A stretch of 64,000 nt of DNA from CAWIOX01 sp963837775 (GCA_963837775.1 CAWIOX010000017.1:3189-67188); one strand, 5' to 3'; shown: positions 10,960 to 22,643, numbered from the stretch's first letter. Made by a program: numbers and translations. Notes: generated by a model from the letters alone, not told the origin.

Positions 10960-13900
10960 GTGCGTTTATCATCGATTAAATTGTCAGGATTCAAGTCTTT
11001 CGTAGATCCCGCGAATTTCCAGGTGCCTGGCCAGTTGGTGGGCGTGGTCGGCCCTAACGGCTGCGGAAAGTCCAATATCATCGATGCGGTGCGCTGGGTG
11101 CTGGGCGAATCCAAGGCATCCGAATTGCGCGGCGAGTCGATGCAGGACGTGATTTTCAACGGTTCGACGCACCGCAAGCCAGCCGGGCGCGCCTCTGTCG
11201 AGCTGATTTTCGACAATGCCGACGGACGCGCCGCCGGCCAGTGGGGCCAGTATGCGGAAATCGCCGTCAAGCGCACGCTGACGCGCGATGGCACATCGAC
11301 TTACTACATCAACAATCAAGCGGTACGGCGACGCGATATTCAAGACATTTTTCTCGGCACCGGCCTCGGGCCGCGCGCTTACGCGATCATCGGACAGGGC
11401 ATGATTTCGCGCATCATCGAGGCCCGGCCGGAAGAGTTGCGCATATTCCTGGAAGAGGCTGCAGGCGTATCCAAATACAAGGAGCGCCGTCGCGAAACCG
11501 AGAACCGCCTGCAGGATGCGCGCGAGAATCTGACCCGGCTCGACGATATCCTGCGCGAACTGAATGCGAATCTTGAAAAGCTCGAGGCGCAGGCTGTTGT
11601 CGCGCAAAAATTCAAGTCGCTGCAATCTGATCAGGATGAAAAGCAAAAGCTGATGTGGCTGTTGCGCAAGAACGAGGCCAAGGCAGAGCAGGATAAATTT
11701 TTCCGCGAAATCGAACAGGCGCAAACCGACCTGGAGCAGCATACTGCCCAGTTGCGCCATGTCGAAGCGGAACTGGAGCACATGCGCCAGACCCACTACG
11801 CGGTGGGCGACCGGATGCATCAGGCGCAAGGCCATCTGTATCAGACCAATGCCGAAATCGGCAGTCTGGAAGCGGAAATCAAGTTCGTCATCGAGTCGCG
11901 TAATCGCTTGCAACTTCAGCTCAATGCGCTGACCGTCCAGCGCGAGCAATGGCAGCGTCAGAGCCAACAGAGCCAGGATGCATTGGCCGAGGCCGAGTTC
12001 CAGTTGGAGGAGCAGGGTGCATTGGTAGAGCATACGCAAGAGGCGGTGCATCAGGCCAATGACAAATTGCCGGCGCTGGAGCAAGCCTGGCGCACAGCGC
12101 AAGCCAAAACCACCGAATCGCGCGCCAAAATCATGCAGGCGCAGCAGCAGATCGAGCTGGAGTCGGCGCATCAGCGCAATGCCTCCAACATCCTGAACGG
12201 CCTTGCATTGCGCCGCGAACGCCTGTCGCAAGAGAAAAGCGGACTGAATCTGCCTGACAGCACGCATCTTGCGAATCTGAAAATGCAACTGGAAGAGAAG
12301 CAGGCTGCATTGGAAGAGGCGGGAATCGTGCTGGAGATCGCGCAGGAACAGCAGCCGGCGATGGAAGAAGAGCGTCGTGCCGCGCAGGCTCAGGTCAATG
12401 CCGAAGCCGCCAGCAACGCCCAACTGGAAGCGCGTCTGGGTGCATTGAAGCAATTGCAGGAAAAAGTGCAGAGTCAAGGCAAAATTCAGCCCTGGCTCAA
12501 GAAGCATGAATTGGGCGAATTGCCCCGTCTGTGGCAAAAAATGCAGATTGAACAAGGCTGGGAAACGGCGCTGGAATCGGTGCTGCGAGAGCGCACCTCG
12601 GCGCTGGAAGTATCCAATCTGGATTGGGTCAAAGCCTTTTTCGGCGACGCACCGCCAGCTAAGCTGGCATTATTTTCACCCAATGGACCAATCGCCGCAC
12701 CAGTCAATGAAGAAGTCCATGCCGGCCTGAAGCCGCTGCTGAGCTTGTTGAAATTGAACGATCCGGGCTTGCGTGCCTTGCTGCAGGACTGGTTGCACCT
12801 GGTGTTTATTGCTGAAGATGTTGGCAGTGCGTTCGCTGAACGTAATAAATTGCCGGTCGGCGCTTATTTCATCACACAACAGGGGCATGTCGTCAGCAAA
12901 GCCAGTGTGCGATTTTATGCGTCCGACTCGGAGCAGGACGGCATGCTGGCACGCCAGCAGGAAATCGACAATCTCATCAAACAGTTGCGTGCACAGCAAT
13001 TGTTGGCAGACGAAGCCCGGTCGCGCTCGGTACGGGCTGAATCGGCATTGTCACAGGTGATGCGGCAGTTGCAGGACAGTCGCCAGGGCATGAATGTCTT
13101 GACGCAGGCGGTGCATGGCTTGCAGATCGATGTCGTCAAGTTATCGGAAGTGCAGGAGCGCTTCAATCAGCGCAGCACGCAGATAGCAAATGACCTGGCC
13201 GAAATCGCCGAGCAGGAGGCTGAGCAGCAGCAGATCAGGGTCGAGTCGGAAGCCCGTTTTGAAGAGCTGGATGCGGAGCTGGCCGAGTTGCAGGAGGCCC
13301 ACGAGGATGGGCAAACCGATTATCTGGCCAAAGAGCAGCAACTGGCGGACCTGCGGCAGCGCCTGCGCGAGCTGGAACGGGCTGCGCAGGATGCCGAATT
13401 CGCCGAAAAATCCCAGCGCAGCAAGATGGATGAGTTCAGGCGCAACATCACTACCGCAGTGGAGCAGTCGGCGCAATTGTTCGCCAGCATGCAGCAGGGC
13501 AATCTGGAACTGGAGAGCCTGAATGACCAGACCGCCCAAGCCGGCTTGCAATCCTTGCTGGAAAAACGCAGCGACCAGGAGCGCGCGTTGTCGGATGCGC
13601 GCCATGAGCTGGATCAGATCACGCAGAAATTGCGGCATCTGGAGGATGCCCGCACCCAGAATGAGCGCAATCTGCAGCCGCAGCGCGACAGGATCATGGA
13701 ACTGCAGTTGAAGGAGCAGGCCGCGCGCCTGAATCAGGAACAATTCTCGCAGCAACTCGCCGAAGCACAGGCAGATGAAGCTTGCTCTTGCGGAAAAATT
13801 ACATGCAGACATGCGCGCCTCTTATCTGCAAGGCGAAGTGACACGCCTGACGAATGCCATTGCCGGCCTCGGCGCGGTCAATCTGGCGGCGCTGGATGAA

Positions 13901-14494
13901 CTGGCGCAGGCATCGGAGCGCAAGAACTTCCTTGATGCGCAGAATGCTGATTTACTGGAGGCCATCAACACACTGGAAGATGCGATCCACCGCATTGACA
14001 GGGAAACACGCGATCTATTGCAAGACACCTTTACCAAAGTCAATGGCCACTTCGCGGAGTTATTCCCTATCCTGTTCGGCGGCGGACAGGCCAAGCTGAT
14101 GATGACTGGTGAAGAAATTCTCGACTCCGGGGTGCAGGTGATGGCGCAACCGCCGGGTAAAAAAAATGCGACCATTCATTTGCTGTCCGGCGGCGAGAAA
14201 GCCCTGACAGCAACGGCACTGGTTTTTTCGATGTTTCAGCTTAATCCCGCTCCTTTTTGCTTGCTCGATGAGGTTGATGCGCCATTGGATGATTCAAATA
14301 CCGAGCGTTTCTGTAATATGGTGAAACGCATGTCGGCAAATACGCAATTTCTGTTTATTTCACACAACAAGATTGCGATGGAAATGGCTCAGCAATTGAT
14401 AGGCGTAACGATGCAAGAACAAGGGGTCTCCCGTATTGTGGCGGTGGACATGGAGTCCGCAGCCAATTTCGCTTCAGAGGTACAAGCAGCATGA
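10960..14494 (+). CDS. smc: Chromosome partition protein Smc (frame broken once)
   Basis: Smc is the ATPase that compacts and helps segregate the chromosome with ScpAB. Walker A is GPNGCGKSN (31-39). Long coiled coils rich in Gln and Glu flank a hinge at about residues 500-640. The C-terminal head has LLSGGEKALTATAL and the Walker B sequence FCLLDEVDAPLDD. The frame shifts after LAEAQADEA: dropping one T at 13782-13783 restores it, giving 1177 residues, the normal length. The start is a GTG and no upstream start fits better. The stop overlaps the next start (ATGA). Confidence 0.93.
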
Positions 14495-15579
14495 CAGAAT
14501 TACAAATGAGCTTAATTGCAATTGGCGCCACCATCGTGGCCGGTGTTATTTCTTACAATAAATGGCAGGAGCATAAAGCCAAGAAAAGTGTGGAGCAGGC
14601 ATTTACGTCCGAACATGCAGATGTATTGATGCAGACAGCGGATGCGCCTGCGGCAGATTCTGCGACACAGGCAAGGCACGAGCCAAGTTTCTCCGGTGCT
14701 TCGATACAGGCTGCGGCAAACTCGCATACGGAGGAGGGCGCAGCAACAGGTAATGGCGATGAACCCGCTTCTTCCGCTCAGAAGAAAGAGTTGCCGGTTG
14801 ATACCTTGATCGATTGCAATATCCCACTGATGCTGGATGGCGTGGTGCAGGGGGCAAAAATACTCCCGGTGTTGCAATCCTTGCAGCACATTGGCTATAA
14901 GCCTGTGCATTTCATCGGGCGCCGTCAGGATGAGACCTGGGAAGCAGTTCAATCTGGCTGTGTTTATTCGGCGTTGCAGGCCGGCGTGCAATTGGCCAGC
15001 CGCAGCAATGCGCTCAATGAGCTTGAATATTCGGAACTGGTGATGCGGTTGCGTGAGGTCGCAGATACGCTTGGTGCCGAACTTGATGTGCCGGACATGC
15101 CGGAAGTGATCGATGCAGCGCGTGAGCTGCATCGATTCATCGTAGATCACGATGCGCAGCTGGGTATCAATGTCCATACCAATGGCGCTCCGTGGGACGT
15201 GAGCAGCTTGTTGGCGATATTAGGCAGGCAGGGGTTCGACATGCATCCGGATGGACGCTTCATCATGCCCGATGGCGATGGCGGCAGCCTGTTTTCGCTC
15301 TCAACTAACACCAGCCCGTCTGCAGAAAATACGCCACGCCTGACTTTATTGCTCAGCGTGCCTTGCGTCGCCCCAATGAAGGACGGCTTTGGAGTTATGG
15401 TAGCCAGTGCCAAGACGCTTGCTGAGAAATTGGACGGAACGGTCGTCGACGATGGCAATAATGCGCTTTCCGACGAGGCAATTGCAAGTATTGCCGGACA
15501 GGTTCACGCCTTTTATGATGATATGCAGGCAGCGGAAATACCGGCCGGCTCGACTCGGGCACAACGCCTGTTCTATTGA
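14491..15579 (+). CDS. zipA: ZipA-like FtsZ-binding membrane protein
   Basis: The 362-residue protein has one N-terminal membrane segment (about 4-22), a charged and low-complexity linker (about 30-110), and a C-terminal domain (about 220-355) matching the ZipA FtsZ-binding fold, including LTLLLSVPCV and a run ending MVASAKTLAEKL. ZipA tethers FtsZ to the inner membrane at division. Its position between smc and ligA matches gammaproteobacterial zipA-ligA. It overlaps smc by four bases and ligA by one, so the three are probably one transcript. Sequence similarity in the linker is not expected. Confidence 0.83.
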   Translation: MTELQMSLIAIGATIVAGVISYNKWQEHKAKKSVEQAFTSEHADVLMQTADAPAADSATQARHEPSFSGASIQAAANSHTEEGAATGNGDEPASSAQKKELPVDTLIDCNIPLMLDGVVQGAKILPVLQSLQHIGYKPVHFIGRRQDETWEAVQSGCVYSALQAGVQLASRSNALNELEYSELVMRLREVADTLGAELDVPDMPEVIDAARELHRFIVDHDAQLGINVHTNGAPWDVSSLLAILGRQGFDMHPDGRFIMPDGDGGSLFSLSTNTSPSAENTPRLTLLLSVPCVAPMKDGFGVMVASAKTLAEKLDGTVVDDGNNALSDEAIASIAGQVHAFYDDMQAAEIPAGSTRAQRLFY

Positions 15580-17655
15580 TGACTCGACCAGATTTATTCC
15601 CGCATGACTTGCAGATCAGCAGCAAATTTCAACAAAACAAAGCCGATGCGACCGATTGGCGGGCACGGTCTGCGTGGCTCAGCGACGAACTGAGACGGCA
15701 TAATTTTGCTTATTATGTGCTCGACAATCCAACCATACCGGATGCCGAATACGACAAGTTGTTCCGTGAACTGCAGGCACTGGAAGCGGCCCATCCTGAA
15801 CTGGTGACGGCAGATTCGCCGACGCAACGGGTCGGCGCATTGCCGCTGACGCAATTTGCACAGGTCACGCATTCGGAACCGATGCTGTCGCTCAACAATG
15901 GCTTTGAAGAAAGCGATATCGTTGCGTTCGACCGGCGTGCGCGCGAGGGACTGTCGAGTGCCGCGGTGGAATATGCGACCGAGCTGAAGTTTGACGGGCT
16001 GGCGATCAACCTGCGCTATGAAAACGGCATATTCATCCAGGCCGCAACCCGGGGCGATGGTGCAACCGGTGAAGACGTTACCCAGAACATCCGTACCGTG
16101 CGCGCCATTCCGCTACGCCTGCATACGGATAATCCGCCTGCGGTAATCGATATCCGTGGTGAGGTGCTGATGTACAAGGCGGATTTCGCCCGGCTCAATG
16201 CGCGTCAGCGCGAGGCCGGGTTGAAGGAATTTGCCAATCCGCGCAATGCAGCCGCCGGCAGCCTGCGACAGCTCGATTCACGCATCACCGCGCAGCGCGC
16301 ATTGCGTTTCTTCGCTTATGGCGTTGGTGCGTTGCAGGGGGCAGAGTTGCCGCCTTCGCACACGGCTTTGCTCGACTGGTATGCGCAGTTAGGTGTGCCG
16401 GTCTGTCATGAGCGTGCTGTGGTAAGCGGTGCAGAAGGCTTGCTGGCCTATTTCAAGAGCATTGCGGACAAACGTGCGCAACTGCCTTACGAAATCGATG
16501 GCGTCGTATACAAGGTCAATCGTTTTGCCCAACAGCAAGCACTCGGTTTCGTGTCGCGTGCCCCGCGCTTTGCCCTGGCGCACAAGTTTCCGGCGGAAGA
16601 GGCGCTAACTGTGGTGCAGGAAATCGAGGTGCAGGTCGGTCGCACCGGCGCCATCACGCCTGTGGCGCGGCTGGCCCCGGTTTTCGTCGGTGGCGTGACG
16701 GTCACCAATGCCACCTTGCACAACGAGGATGAGGTCAGGCGCAAGGATATCCGCATCGGCGATACCGTCATCGTGCGCCGCGCCGGCGACGTGATCCCGG
16801 AAGTGGTGTCCTATGTGCCGGAACAGCGACCGGATGCTGCGCGTGAATTCGCGATGCCGACAACGTGTCCGGTATGCGGCTCCGAAATTGTCCGGTTGGA
16901 AGACGAGGCGATTGCGCGTTGTTCCGGTGGCTGGATCAAGTGCGCTGCACAGCGCAAGGGTGGCATCCAGCATTTCGCGTCGCGTCGCGCGCTCGATATT
17001 GAAGGGCTTGGGCGAGCAACTGATCGATCAACTGGTGGACAAGCAGGTGATTACGACACCGGCCGATTTATACAAGTTGGGATTGACATCGCTGGCCGCA
17101 CTGGAGCGGATGGCAGACAAGTCGGCGCAAAATGTGCTGGATGCGCTGGAAAAATCGAAATCCACCAGTTTGCCGCGTTTCATCTACGCTTTGGGCATAC
17201 GGCATGTGGGCGAATCCACCGCGAAAGCATTGGCGGCGCATTTCGGTACGCTGGATGCCTTGATGCAGGCCGGCGAGGAGCAATTGCTGGCCGTGCCGGA
17301 TGTCGGGCCGGTCGTGGCGCGCTCGATTACCCTGTTTTTCTCCGATGCGCTGAATCGTGAATTAATCGAACAGTTGCGTGCAGCCGGCGTCCATTGGGTG
17401 GAGAATGCAGTCGCTGAGCAAGCCCCCAAACCATTGCAGGGCAAGACCTTCGTATTAACCGGCAGCTTGCCGAATCTCACGCGCGATGCTGCGGCTGAGA
17501 TGATCGAGCTGGCGGGTGGTAAGGTTGCCGGCTCGGTTTCCAAGAAAACCAGTTATGTAGTGGCAGGCGAAGAGGCTGGCAGCAAGCTGGTGAAGGCGCA
17601 GGAATTGGGTATAGCCATCCTGGATGAAGCAGGACTGCTTCAATTACTAGACTAG
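15579..17655 (+). CDS. ligA: NAD-dependent DNA ligase (frame broken once)
   Basis: LigA seals nicks during replication and repair. The adenylation lysine is Lys137 in ELKFDGLA. An OB fold, a four-cysteine zinc finger (CPVC, then two further cysteines near CSGGWIKC), helix-hairpin-helix repeats and a C-terminal BRCT domain (about 610-690) follow in the usual order. The frame shifts after ALDIEGLG; removing one G from the GGG at 17010-17012 restores GEQLIDQLVDKQV and a 691-residue product. The ATG at 15579 overlaps the zipA stop. The enzyme is essential in bacteria, so the break is probably a sequence error. Confidence 0.93.
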
Positions 17656-17662
17656 ACAAGCA

Positions 17663-18541
17663 ATGAATAAAATCCGTAAAGCAGTGTTTCCGGTGGCCGG
17701 TCTCGGCAGCCGTTTTTTACCCGCAACCAAGGCGCAGCCGAAGGAAATGCTGCCGATCGTGGACAAGCCATTGATCCAGTATGCAGTTGAAGAGGCGGCC
17801 GAAGCCGGTATCACCGAAATGGTCTTCATCACCGGACGCAACAAGCGTGCGATTGAGGATCATTTCGACAAAGCCTATGAACTGGAGGCAGAACTGGAGG
17901 CCGCCAACAAGCAGGCCTTGCTGGAAGTGGTGCGCAACGTGATCTCCAAAAACATCAATTGCATCTATATCCGCCAGTCGGCGCCGCTGGGTCTGGGGCA
18001 TGCGGTGTTGTGCGCGCGCCCGGTGATCGGCGATGCGCCTTTTGCGGTGTTGCTGGCCGATGACCTGATGGATGCCGATGCAGGGCAACCTTCGGCGATG
18101 GCGCAAATGACGCGTCTGTTCGAGCAAGAGTGTGCCAGCATCGTTGCGGTGCAGGACGTGCCGCGCGAATTCACCCAGCAGTATGGCATCGTCAGCAGCA
18201 CGCCTTACCGGGAGCGCCTGGAGCGGATGCATGCGATCATCGAAAAACCGCAGCCGGCAGTCGCGCCTTCCACCCTGGCGGTAGCTGGGCGCTACATTCT
18301 GACGAGCCGGATTTTCGATTATCTGGAGCATCTGGGCAAAGGTCTCGGCGGTGAAATTCAGCTTACCGATGCGATTGCCGCACTGGTAAAAACTGATCCG
18401 GTATTCGCCTATCGTTTTGCGGCGACGCGCTACGACTGCGGCTCCAAGCTGGGATATCTGAAGGCATCGGTCGCATTAGGTCTGAAGCACCCGGAAGTCG
18501 GCCCTGCATTCACCGAGTATTTGCGCAATTTGATACACTGA
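17663..18541 (+). CDS. galU: UTP-glucose-1-phosphate uridylyltransferase
   Basis: GalU makes UDP-glucose for LPS, exopolysaccharide and trehalose synthesis. The 292-residue protein has the N-terminal nucleotide-binding signature AGLGSRFLPATKAQPKEM, then VDKPLIQYAVEEA, and LPLGLGHAV-like sequence (APLGLGHAVLCARP). Length and motifs are typical. It starts seven bases after ligA, so it may be read through from the smc-zipA-ligA transcript. Repeat copy D follows it. Confidence 0.96.
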   Translation: MNKIRKAVFPVAGLGSRFLPATKAQPKEMLPIVDKPLIQYAVEEAAEAGITEMVFITGRNKRAIEDHFDKAYELEAELEAANKQALLEVVRNVISKNINCIYIRQSAPLGLGHAVLCARPVIGDAPFAVLLADDLMDADAGQPSAMAQMTRLFEQECASIVAVQDVPREFTQQYGIVSSTPYRERLERMHAIIEKPQPAVAPSTLAVAGRYILTSRIFDYLEHLGKGLGGEIQLTDAIAALVKTDPVFAYRFAATRYDCGSKLGYLKASVALGLKHPEVGPAFTEYLRNLIH

Positions 18542-18583
18542 ACCGAGCTGAAAAACGTAATTTCAAGAACTTGGCGGCCAAAA

Positions 18584-18656
18584 TAATACTGCCGTGAGTA
18601 TTTTTTAATCGCCTTATAATGCTTGCGGCAGAAGGTATGTTTTTCCATATACCCCC
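18584..18656 (+). repeat. Dispersed intergenic repeat, copy D
   Basis: AATACT pairs perfectly with AGTATT across GCCGTG and is followed by a T6 run (18600-18606). The core GCTTGCGGCA follows. A second hairpin pairs GGTAT with ATACC near the 3' end (ATATACCCCC). It lies 43 bases after galU and ends about 30 bases before def, co-directional with both. Confidence 0.8.
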
Positions 18657-18686
18657 GCAATTTTCTCAATTTATACGGTAGTTATC

Positions 18687-19220
18687 ATGATCCGAAACAT
18701 CCTGAAAATGGGCGATGCGCGGCTGTTGCGCAAGGCGCAGCCGGTCACGCAATTTGGCAGCGATGAACTGAATACCTTGATTGCGGACATGTTCGATACC
18801 ATGCATGCGGTCAATGGCGCCGGTCTGGCGGCGCCGCAAATCGGTGTGGATCTGCAACTGGTGATTTTCGGCTTCAAGCAAAACAGCCGCTATCCCGATG
18901 CGCCTATGGTGCCGGAAACCGTGCTGATCAATCCGGCGCTGAAGCCGCTGTCAGACGAAATCGAAGAGGGCTGGGAGGGCTGCCTGTCGGTGCCCGGCCT
19001 GCGCGGCATGGTGCCGCGCTGGAAGGCGCTGCACTATGAGGGTGTTGACCAGTTCGGCCATCTGATCAGTCGCGAGGTGGATGGTTTTCATGCGCGCGTG
19101 GTGCAGCATGAATGCGATCATCTGGAGGGCATACTGTATCCGATGCGCATCAAGGATATGTCACGCTTCGGTTATGTGGATGTGTTATTCCCTGAACTGG
19201 ATGCAAACGAGGACAATTGA
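18687..19220 (+). CDS. def: Peptide deformylase
   Basis: Removes the formyl group from the N-terminal methionine of new proteins, using a metal ion. All three signature motifs are present: GAGLAAPQ (about 48-55), EGCLSVPG with the metal-binding cysteine, and HECDHLEG with the two metal-binding histidines. The 177-residue length is typical. It stands alone, not beside fmt as the main copy often does, so it could be a second deformylase paralogue. A strong terminator follows. Confidence 0.95.
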   Translation: MIRNILKMGDARLLRKAQPVTQFGSDELNTLIADMFDTMHAVNGAGLAAPQIGVDLQLVIFGFKQNSRYPDAPMVPETVLINPALKPLSDEIEEGWEGCLSVPGLRGMVPRWKALHYEGVDQFGHLISREVDGFHARVVQHECDHLEGILYPMRIKDMSRFGYVDVLFPELDANEDN

Positions 19221-19244
19221 GCCGGATGAATATCTGGCAAGCAA

Positions 19245-19276
19245 TAAAAAAGGCATACGGATCGTATGCCTTTTTT
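19245..19276. terminator. Bidirectional intrinsic terminator
   Basis: GGCATACG pairs with CGTATGCC around a short GAT-containing loop. An A-run precedes the stem and a T6 run follows, so it works on both strands. It sits between the convergent def and pseudouridine synthase genes. Confidence 0.92.
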
Positions 19277-19281
19277 GTTGC

Positions 19282-20028
19282 TCAAAATTGTTCGTCCGGA
19301 CGCAGGTAACGCCATTCGCCGACGGGCAGGTCGCCCAGAGTGATGCGGCCGATACGCACCCGTTTCAGGCCAAGCACTTTCAGGCCGACCATGTCGCACA
19401 TGCGGCGAATCTGGCGTTTTTTCCCTTCGCGCAGGATGAAGCTTAACTGATCCTCGTTCTGCCATTTGACCTTGGCCGGCAGCAGCGCTTTTCCATCCAT
19501 CATCAAGCCATGATTCAGGCGTTGCAGCTGATTGTCAGGCAGTTTTCCCGGTTTGGTATATTGCACCCGCACCAGATATTCCTTCTCGACGCTGGTGTCT
19601 TGTCCGATCAGGTGCTTGGCAACGCGGCCGTCTTGTGTCAGGACCAGCAATCCTACCGAGTCGATATCGAGTCGCCCGGCCGGTACCAGGCTGCGCAACT
19701 GGGTAGGATGGAATTGCTCGTCTGCCTTGTCTTCAGACCAACGGGTGCTGGCGTTGACCAGCGCGACTGCCGGCTTATAGCCATCCTCAGCCTGTCCGCT
19801 GACATAGCCCATCGGTTTGTTGATCAGGATGGTCACGCGCTTGGATTGCTGCGCACTGGCCTGGCGCTCAACGGTTACCCGCTGACTTGGCAGTACCTTG
19901 CTGCCCAACGTAGAGACAACAACGCCATCAACCCGCACCCAGCCGCGTTCAATCCATTCATCGGCTTCACGCCGCGAGCAAAGACCCAGTTCAGACATGC
20001 GTTTGGAGAGACGTAGGGGTTCAGACAT
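19282..20028 (-). CDS. rRNA pseudouridine synthase, RluF/RsuA family
   Basis: The product converts uridine to pseudouridine in rRNA. It has an N-terminal S4 RNA-binding domain (LSKRMSELGLCSRREADEWI) and a catalytic core with AGRLDIDSVGLLVLTQDG, where the Asp after RL is the catalytic residue. The motif GKKRQIRRMCDMVG near the C-terminus is typical of the RsuA/RluB/E/F group. The single S4 domain and about 248 residues fit RluF best, but RluB or RluE type specificity cannot be excluded. The ATG at 20028 is preferred to a TTG three codons upstream. Confidence 0.88.
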   Translation of the reverse strand: MSEPLRLSKRMSELGLCSRREADEWIERGWVRVDGVVVSTLGSKVLPSQRVTVERQASAQQSKRVTILINKPMGYVSGQAEDGYKPAVALVNASTRWSEDKADEQFHPTQLRSLVPAGRLDIDSVGLLVLTQDGRVAKHLIGQDTSVEKEYLVRVQYTKPGKLPDNQLQRLNHGLMMDGKALLPAKVKWQNEDQLSFILREGKKRQIRRMCDMVGLKVLGLKRVRIGRITLGDLPVGEWRYLRPDEQF

Positions 20029-20088
20029 AGTAATCAAATGGATAAAAATAAAGTGCGGTGTTAATCGGAGTGGGGCGTACGCCTGAAA

Positions 20089-22641
20089 TTAAATGTGCAG
20101 CGCCGCCAGCAAATCGGTTTCCAGCTGAATTTGCATACGTGCATTATTCAACGAGGGTGCATCAACCAGGAAAACGTCTTCAACCCGTTCGCCCAGGGTC
20201 ATGATTTTGGCGGTGTGCAAGTTGATTTTGTATTTGGCCAGCACGTTTGCGATTGCATACAGCAAGCCATTACGATCATTGGCGGTGATCGATAGTAAAT
20301 AGTACTGACCGCGCTCATCCGGCCGCAAGTCAACCGTTGGCTTGATCGGAAAGGTTCGCGACAGGCGCGACAATCGGCCTTTGGTCGGTTCTGGCAGCGA
20401 CTCTTCAGACTGTAACAGTTCAATCAGTTGGTGCTCGATCAGATTGATGATGTCGCGGTAATTCTTGGCAAAAGAAGCTTCAGTGACGAGGAAGGTGTCC
20501 AGCGCGTAGCCATGCCGGGTGGTGTGAATTTTTGCATCAAGAATGCTGAAGTTTTTCTTGTCGAAATAACTACATATGTGCGCAAACAGATCTGGCTGGT
20601 CTTTGGTGTAAACCGTCACTTGCAGACCTTCTCCAATCGGAGCCAGCCGGCACTTGACCACCGGGGTCTCGCTATTGATTTTGTAATAGAGCGAGCGGGT
20701 TTGCCACGCGATGTCCGAGGCGTCATGGCGCAGGAAGTAAGCCATATCAAGTTGCTTCCAGAGTGCCATGTGCGCATCTTCGGGAAGCGTATACAGGCGT
20801 AAAGTCTTGAGCGCATCTTGCTGGCGGTTTTTCAATTCACGGTCAGCGGAAGGTACTTCGCCGCCTAAAGCGCGCAGCGTCATCCGATACAGATCTTCCA
20901 GCAATTTGCCTTTCCACGCATTCCAGACTTTCGGACTGGTGCCGCGGATATCGGCGACTGTCAACAGATATAGAGCGGTCAAATGCCGTTCATCGATGAC
21001 CAGTTTGGCAAAATTCTTGATGACATCTGGGTCCGACAGATCTTGTTTCTGCGCAACATGCGACATCGTCAGGTGATTTTCCACCACAAAAACGATTAAA
21101 TCGGTATCAGCCTTCGACAGTCCATGATCCTTGCAGAATTTGCGCGCATCGGCCATTCCCAGTTTTGAATGATCGCCGCCGCGCCCTTTAGCAATATCAT
21201 GAAACAAGGCCGCGATATACAGCAGCCACGGCTGTGAAAAATTCGCCATCAGTTGGCTGCAATAGGGGTATTCGTGCGCATGTTCGGTCATCGTAAAGCG
21301 CCGCACATTGCGCACCACCATCAAAATATGCTGATCCACCGTGTAGACATGAAACAGATCGTGCTGCATCTGCCCGACTATGCGCCGGAAATTCGGCAGG
21401 TAGCGCCCCAGAATGCTGGTCTGGTTCATGTTCCTGAGCGCATGGGTGATGCCTTGCGGCGCCTGCAGTATCTGCAGGAATAACGCACGGTTGGCCGGTG
21501 CACGACGGAATTTGTCATCGATCTTGAAGCGGGCATGCCACAGTGCGCGCAAGGTACGTGCAGTCATGCCCTTCAAATCGGTATGGGATGACAGTAGCAG
21601 GAACACTTCGAGCATCGCCGATGGCGTTGCCATAAAAGTGTCATCCTGCACAATATCGATAAAACCGTTGACCTCGTTGAAGCGTTCGTTGATTGCTTGC
21701 GGTTCGGCTGGTTGCGGAAATAACTGCGCCTCTATGTTTTGCAATAAAATCGTATTGAGCTGGGTGACTGCCTTGGCTGCCCAGTAGTATCGCTGCATCA
21801 GGTATTCGCTGGCACGGCGGGTATCGGTCGTCTTGAAACCGAATGTTTCAGCAATGGCTGTCTGTACGTCAAACAATAGACGGTCTTCGCGGCGCCCGGT
21901 GTGAATGTGCAGGCGTATCCGGATATCCTTGAAGGCGCGTTCAGTTTGCGTAAGTTGGCGTGCTTCGGTAGATGTGATCAGCCCGCGTTCAGCCAATTCG
22001 CGCCATGATTCACCGAGTCCCGCTGCCTTGGCGACCCACAGAATAACCTGCAAATCACGCAGCCCACCGGGGCTTTCCTTGCAATTCGGTTCCAGGCTAT
22101 AGGGTGTGTCCTCGTATTTCACATGCCGCTGTCGCAATTCCAGAATTTTTGCCTGGAAAAAAGATTGCGGATTCATTGCTGCCGTGTAGCGGGTACGCAG
22201 AAATTGGAATAATTTGCGGTTGCCGGTAATCAGGCGCGCTTCCAGCAGGCAAGTCTGCACGGTAATGTCGGCAACCGATTCGGACAGACACTCATCGATG
22301 GTGCGGATGCTGTGACCAATCTCCAGGCCGATATCCCAGAATAACTGCACCAGGCTCTCGAGTTGCTCCTGCAGTACAGCGTCCGGTTTTCCCGGTAGTA
22401 AAATCAGGAGGTCGACATCTGAATAAGGGAATAGCTCGCCGCGACCATATCCCCCGACGCCGACCAGTGCCAGGTTGCTTGGCAGCCCAAGTGCCTGCCA
22501 TGCTTGAATCAGTGCAGCATCGACATGCTGGCGTAAGGTTTTAAGAAGCTTTTCAGGTTTGCTGGCCGCCTGAAACGCATGAATGGCAGTTTGCCGCTCA
22601 TGCTTGAGCTGTTCCTTCAGCGTCAACGCCAGAGATGCCAT
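20089..22641 (-). CDS. glnD: PII uridylyltransferase/uridylyl-removing enzyme
   Basis: GlnD senses glutamine and modifies PII proteins to control nitrogen metabolism. The 850-residue protein has the N-terminal nucleotidyltransferase motif GVGGYGRGELFPYSDVDLL (about 61-79), a PII-UTase helical domain, an HD phosphohydrolase domain with ALFHDIAKGRGGDHS, and two C-terminal ACT domains (about 690-760 and 790-850). The domain order is complete. It starts three bases after map ends, indicating one transcript. Confidence 0.96.
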   Translation of the reverse strand: MASLALTLKEQLKHERQTAIHAFQAASKPEKLLKTLRQHVDAALIQAWQALGLPSNLALVGVGGYGRGELFPYSDVDLLILLPGKPDAVLQEQLESLVQLFWDIGLEIGHSIRTIDECLSESVADITVQTCLLEARLITGNRKLFQFLRTRYTAAMNPQSFFQAKILELRQRHVKYEDTPYSLEPNCKESPGGLRDLQVILWVAKAAGLGESWRELAERGLITSTEARQLTQTERAFKDIRIRLHIHTGRREDRLLFDVQTAIAETFGFKTTDTRRASEYLMQRYYWAAKAVTQLNTILLQNIEAQLFPQPAEPQAINERFNEVNGFIDIVQDDTFMATPSAMLEVFLLLSSHTDLKGMTARTLRALWHARFKIDDKFRRAPANRALFLQILQAPQGITHALRNMNQTSILGRYLPNFRRIVGQMQHDLFHVYTVDQHILMVVRNVRRFTMTEHAHEYPYCSQLMANFSQPWLLYIAALFHDIAKGRGGDHSKLGMADARKFCKDHGLSKADTDLIVFVVENHLTMSHVAQKQDLSDPDVIKNFAKLVIDERHLTALYLLTVADIRGTSPKVWNAWKGKLLEDLYRMTLRALGGEVPSADRELKNRQQDALKTLRLYTLPEDAHMALWKQLDMAYFLRHDASDIAWQTRSLYYKINSETPVVKCRLAPIGEGLQVTVYTKDQPDLFAHICSYFDKKNFSILDAKIHTTRHGYALDTFLVTEASFAKNYRDIINLIEHQLIELLQSEESLPEPTKGRLSRLSRTFPIKPTVDLRPDERGQYYLLSITANDRNGLLYAIANVLAKYKINLHTAKIMTLGERVEDVFLVDAPSLNNARMQIQLETDLLAALHI

Positions 22642-22643
22642 TG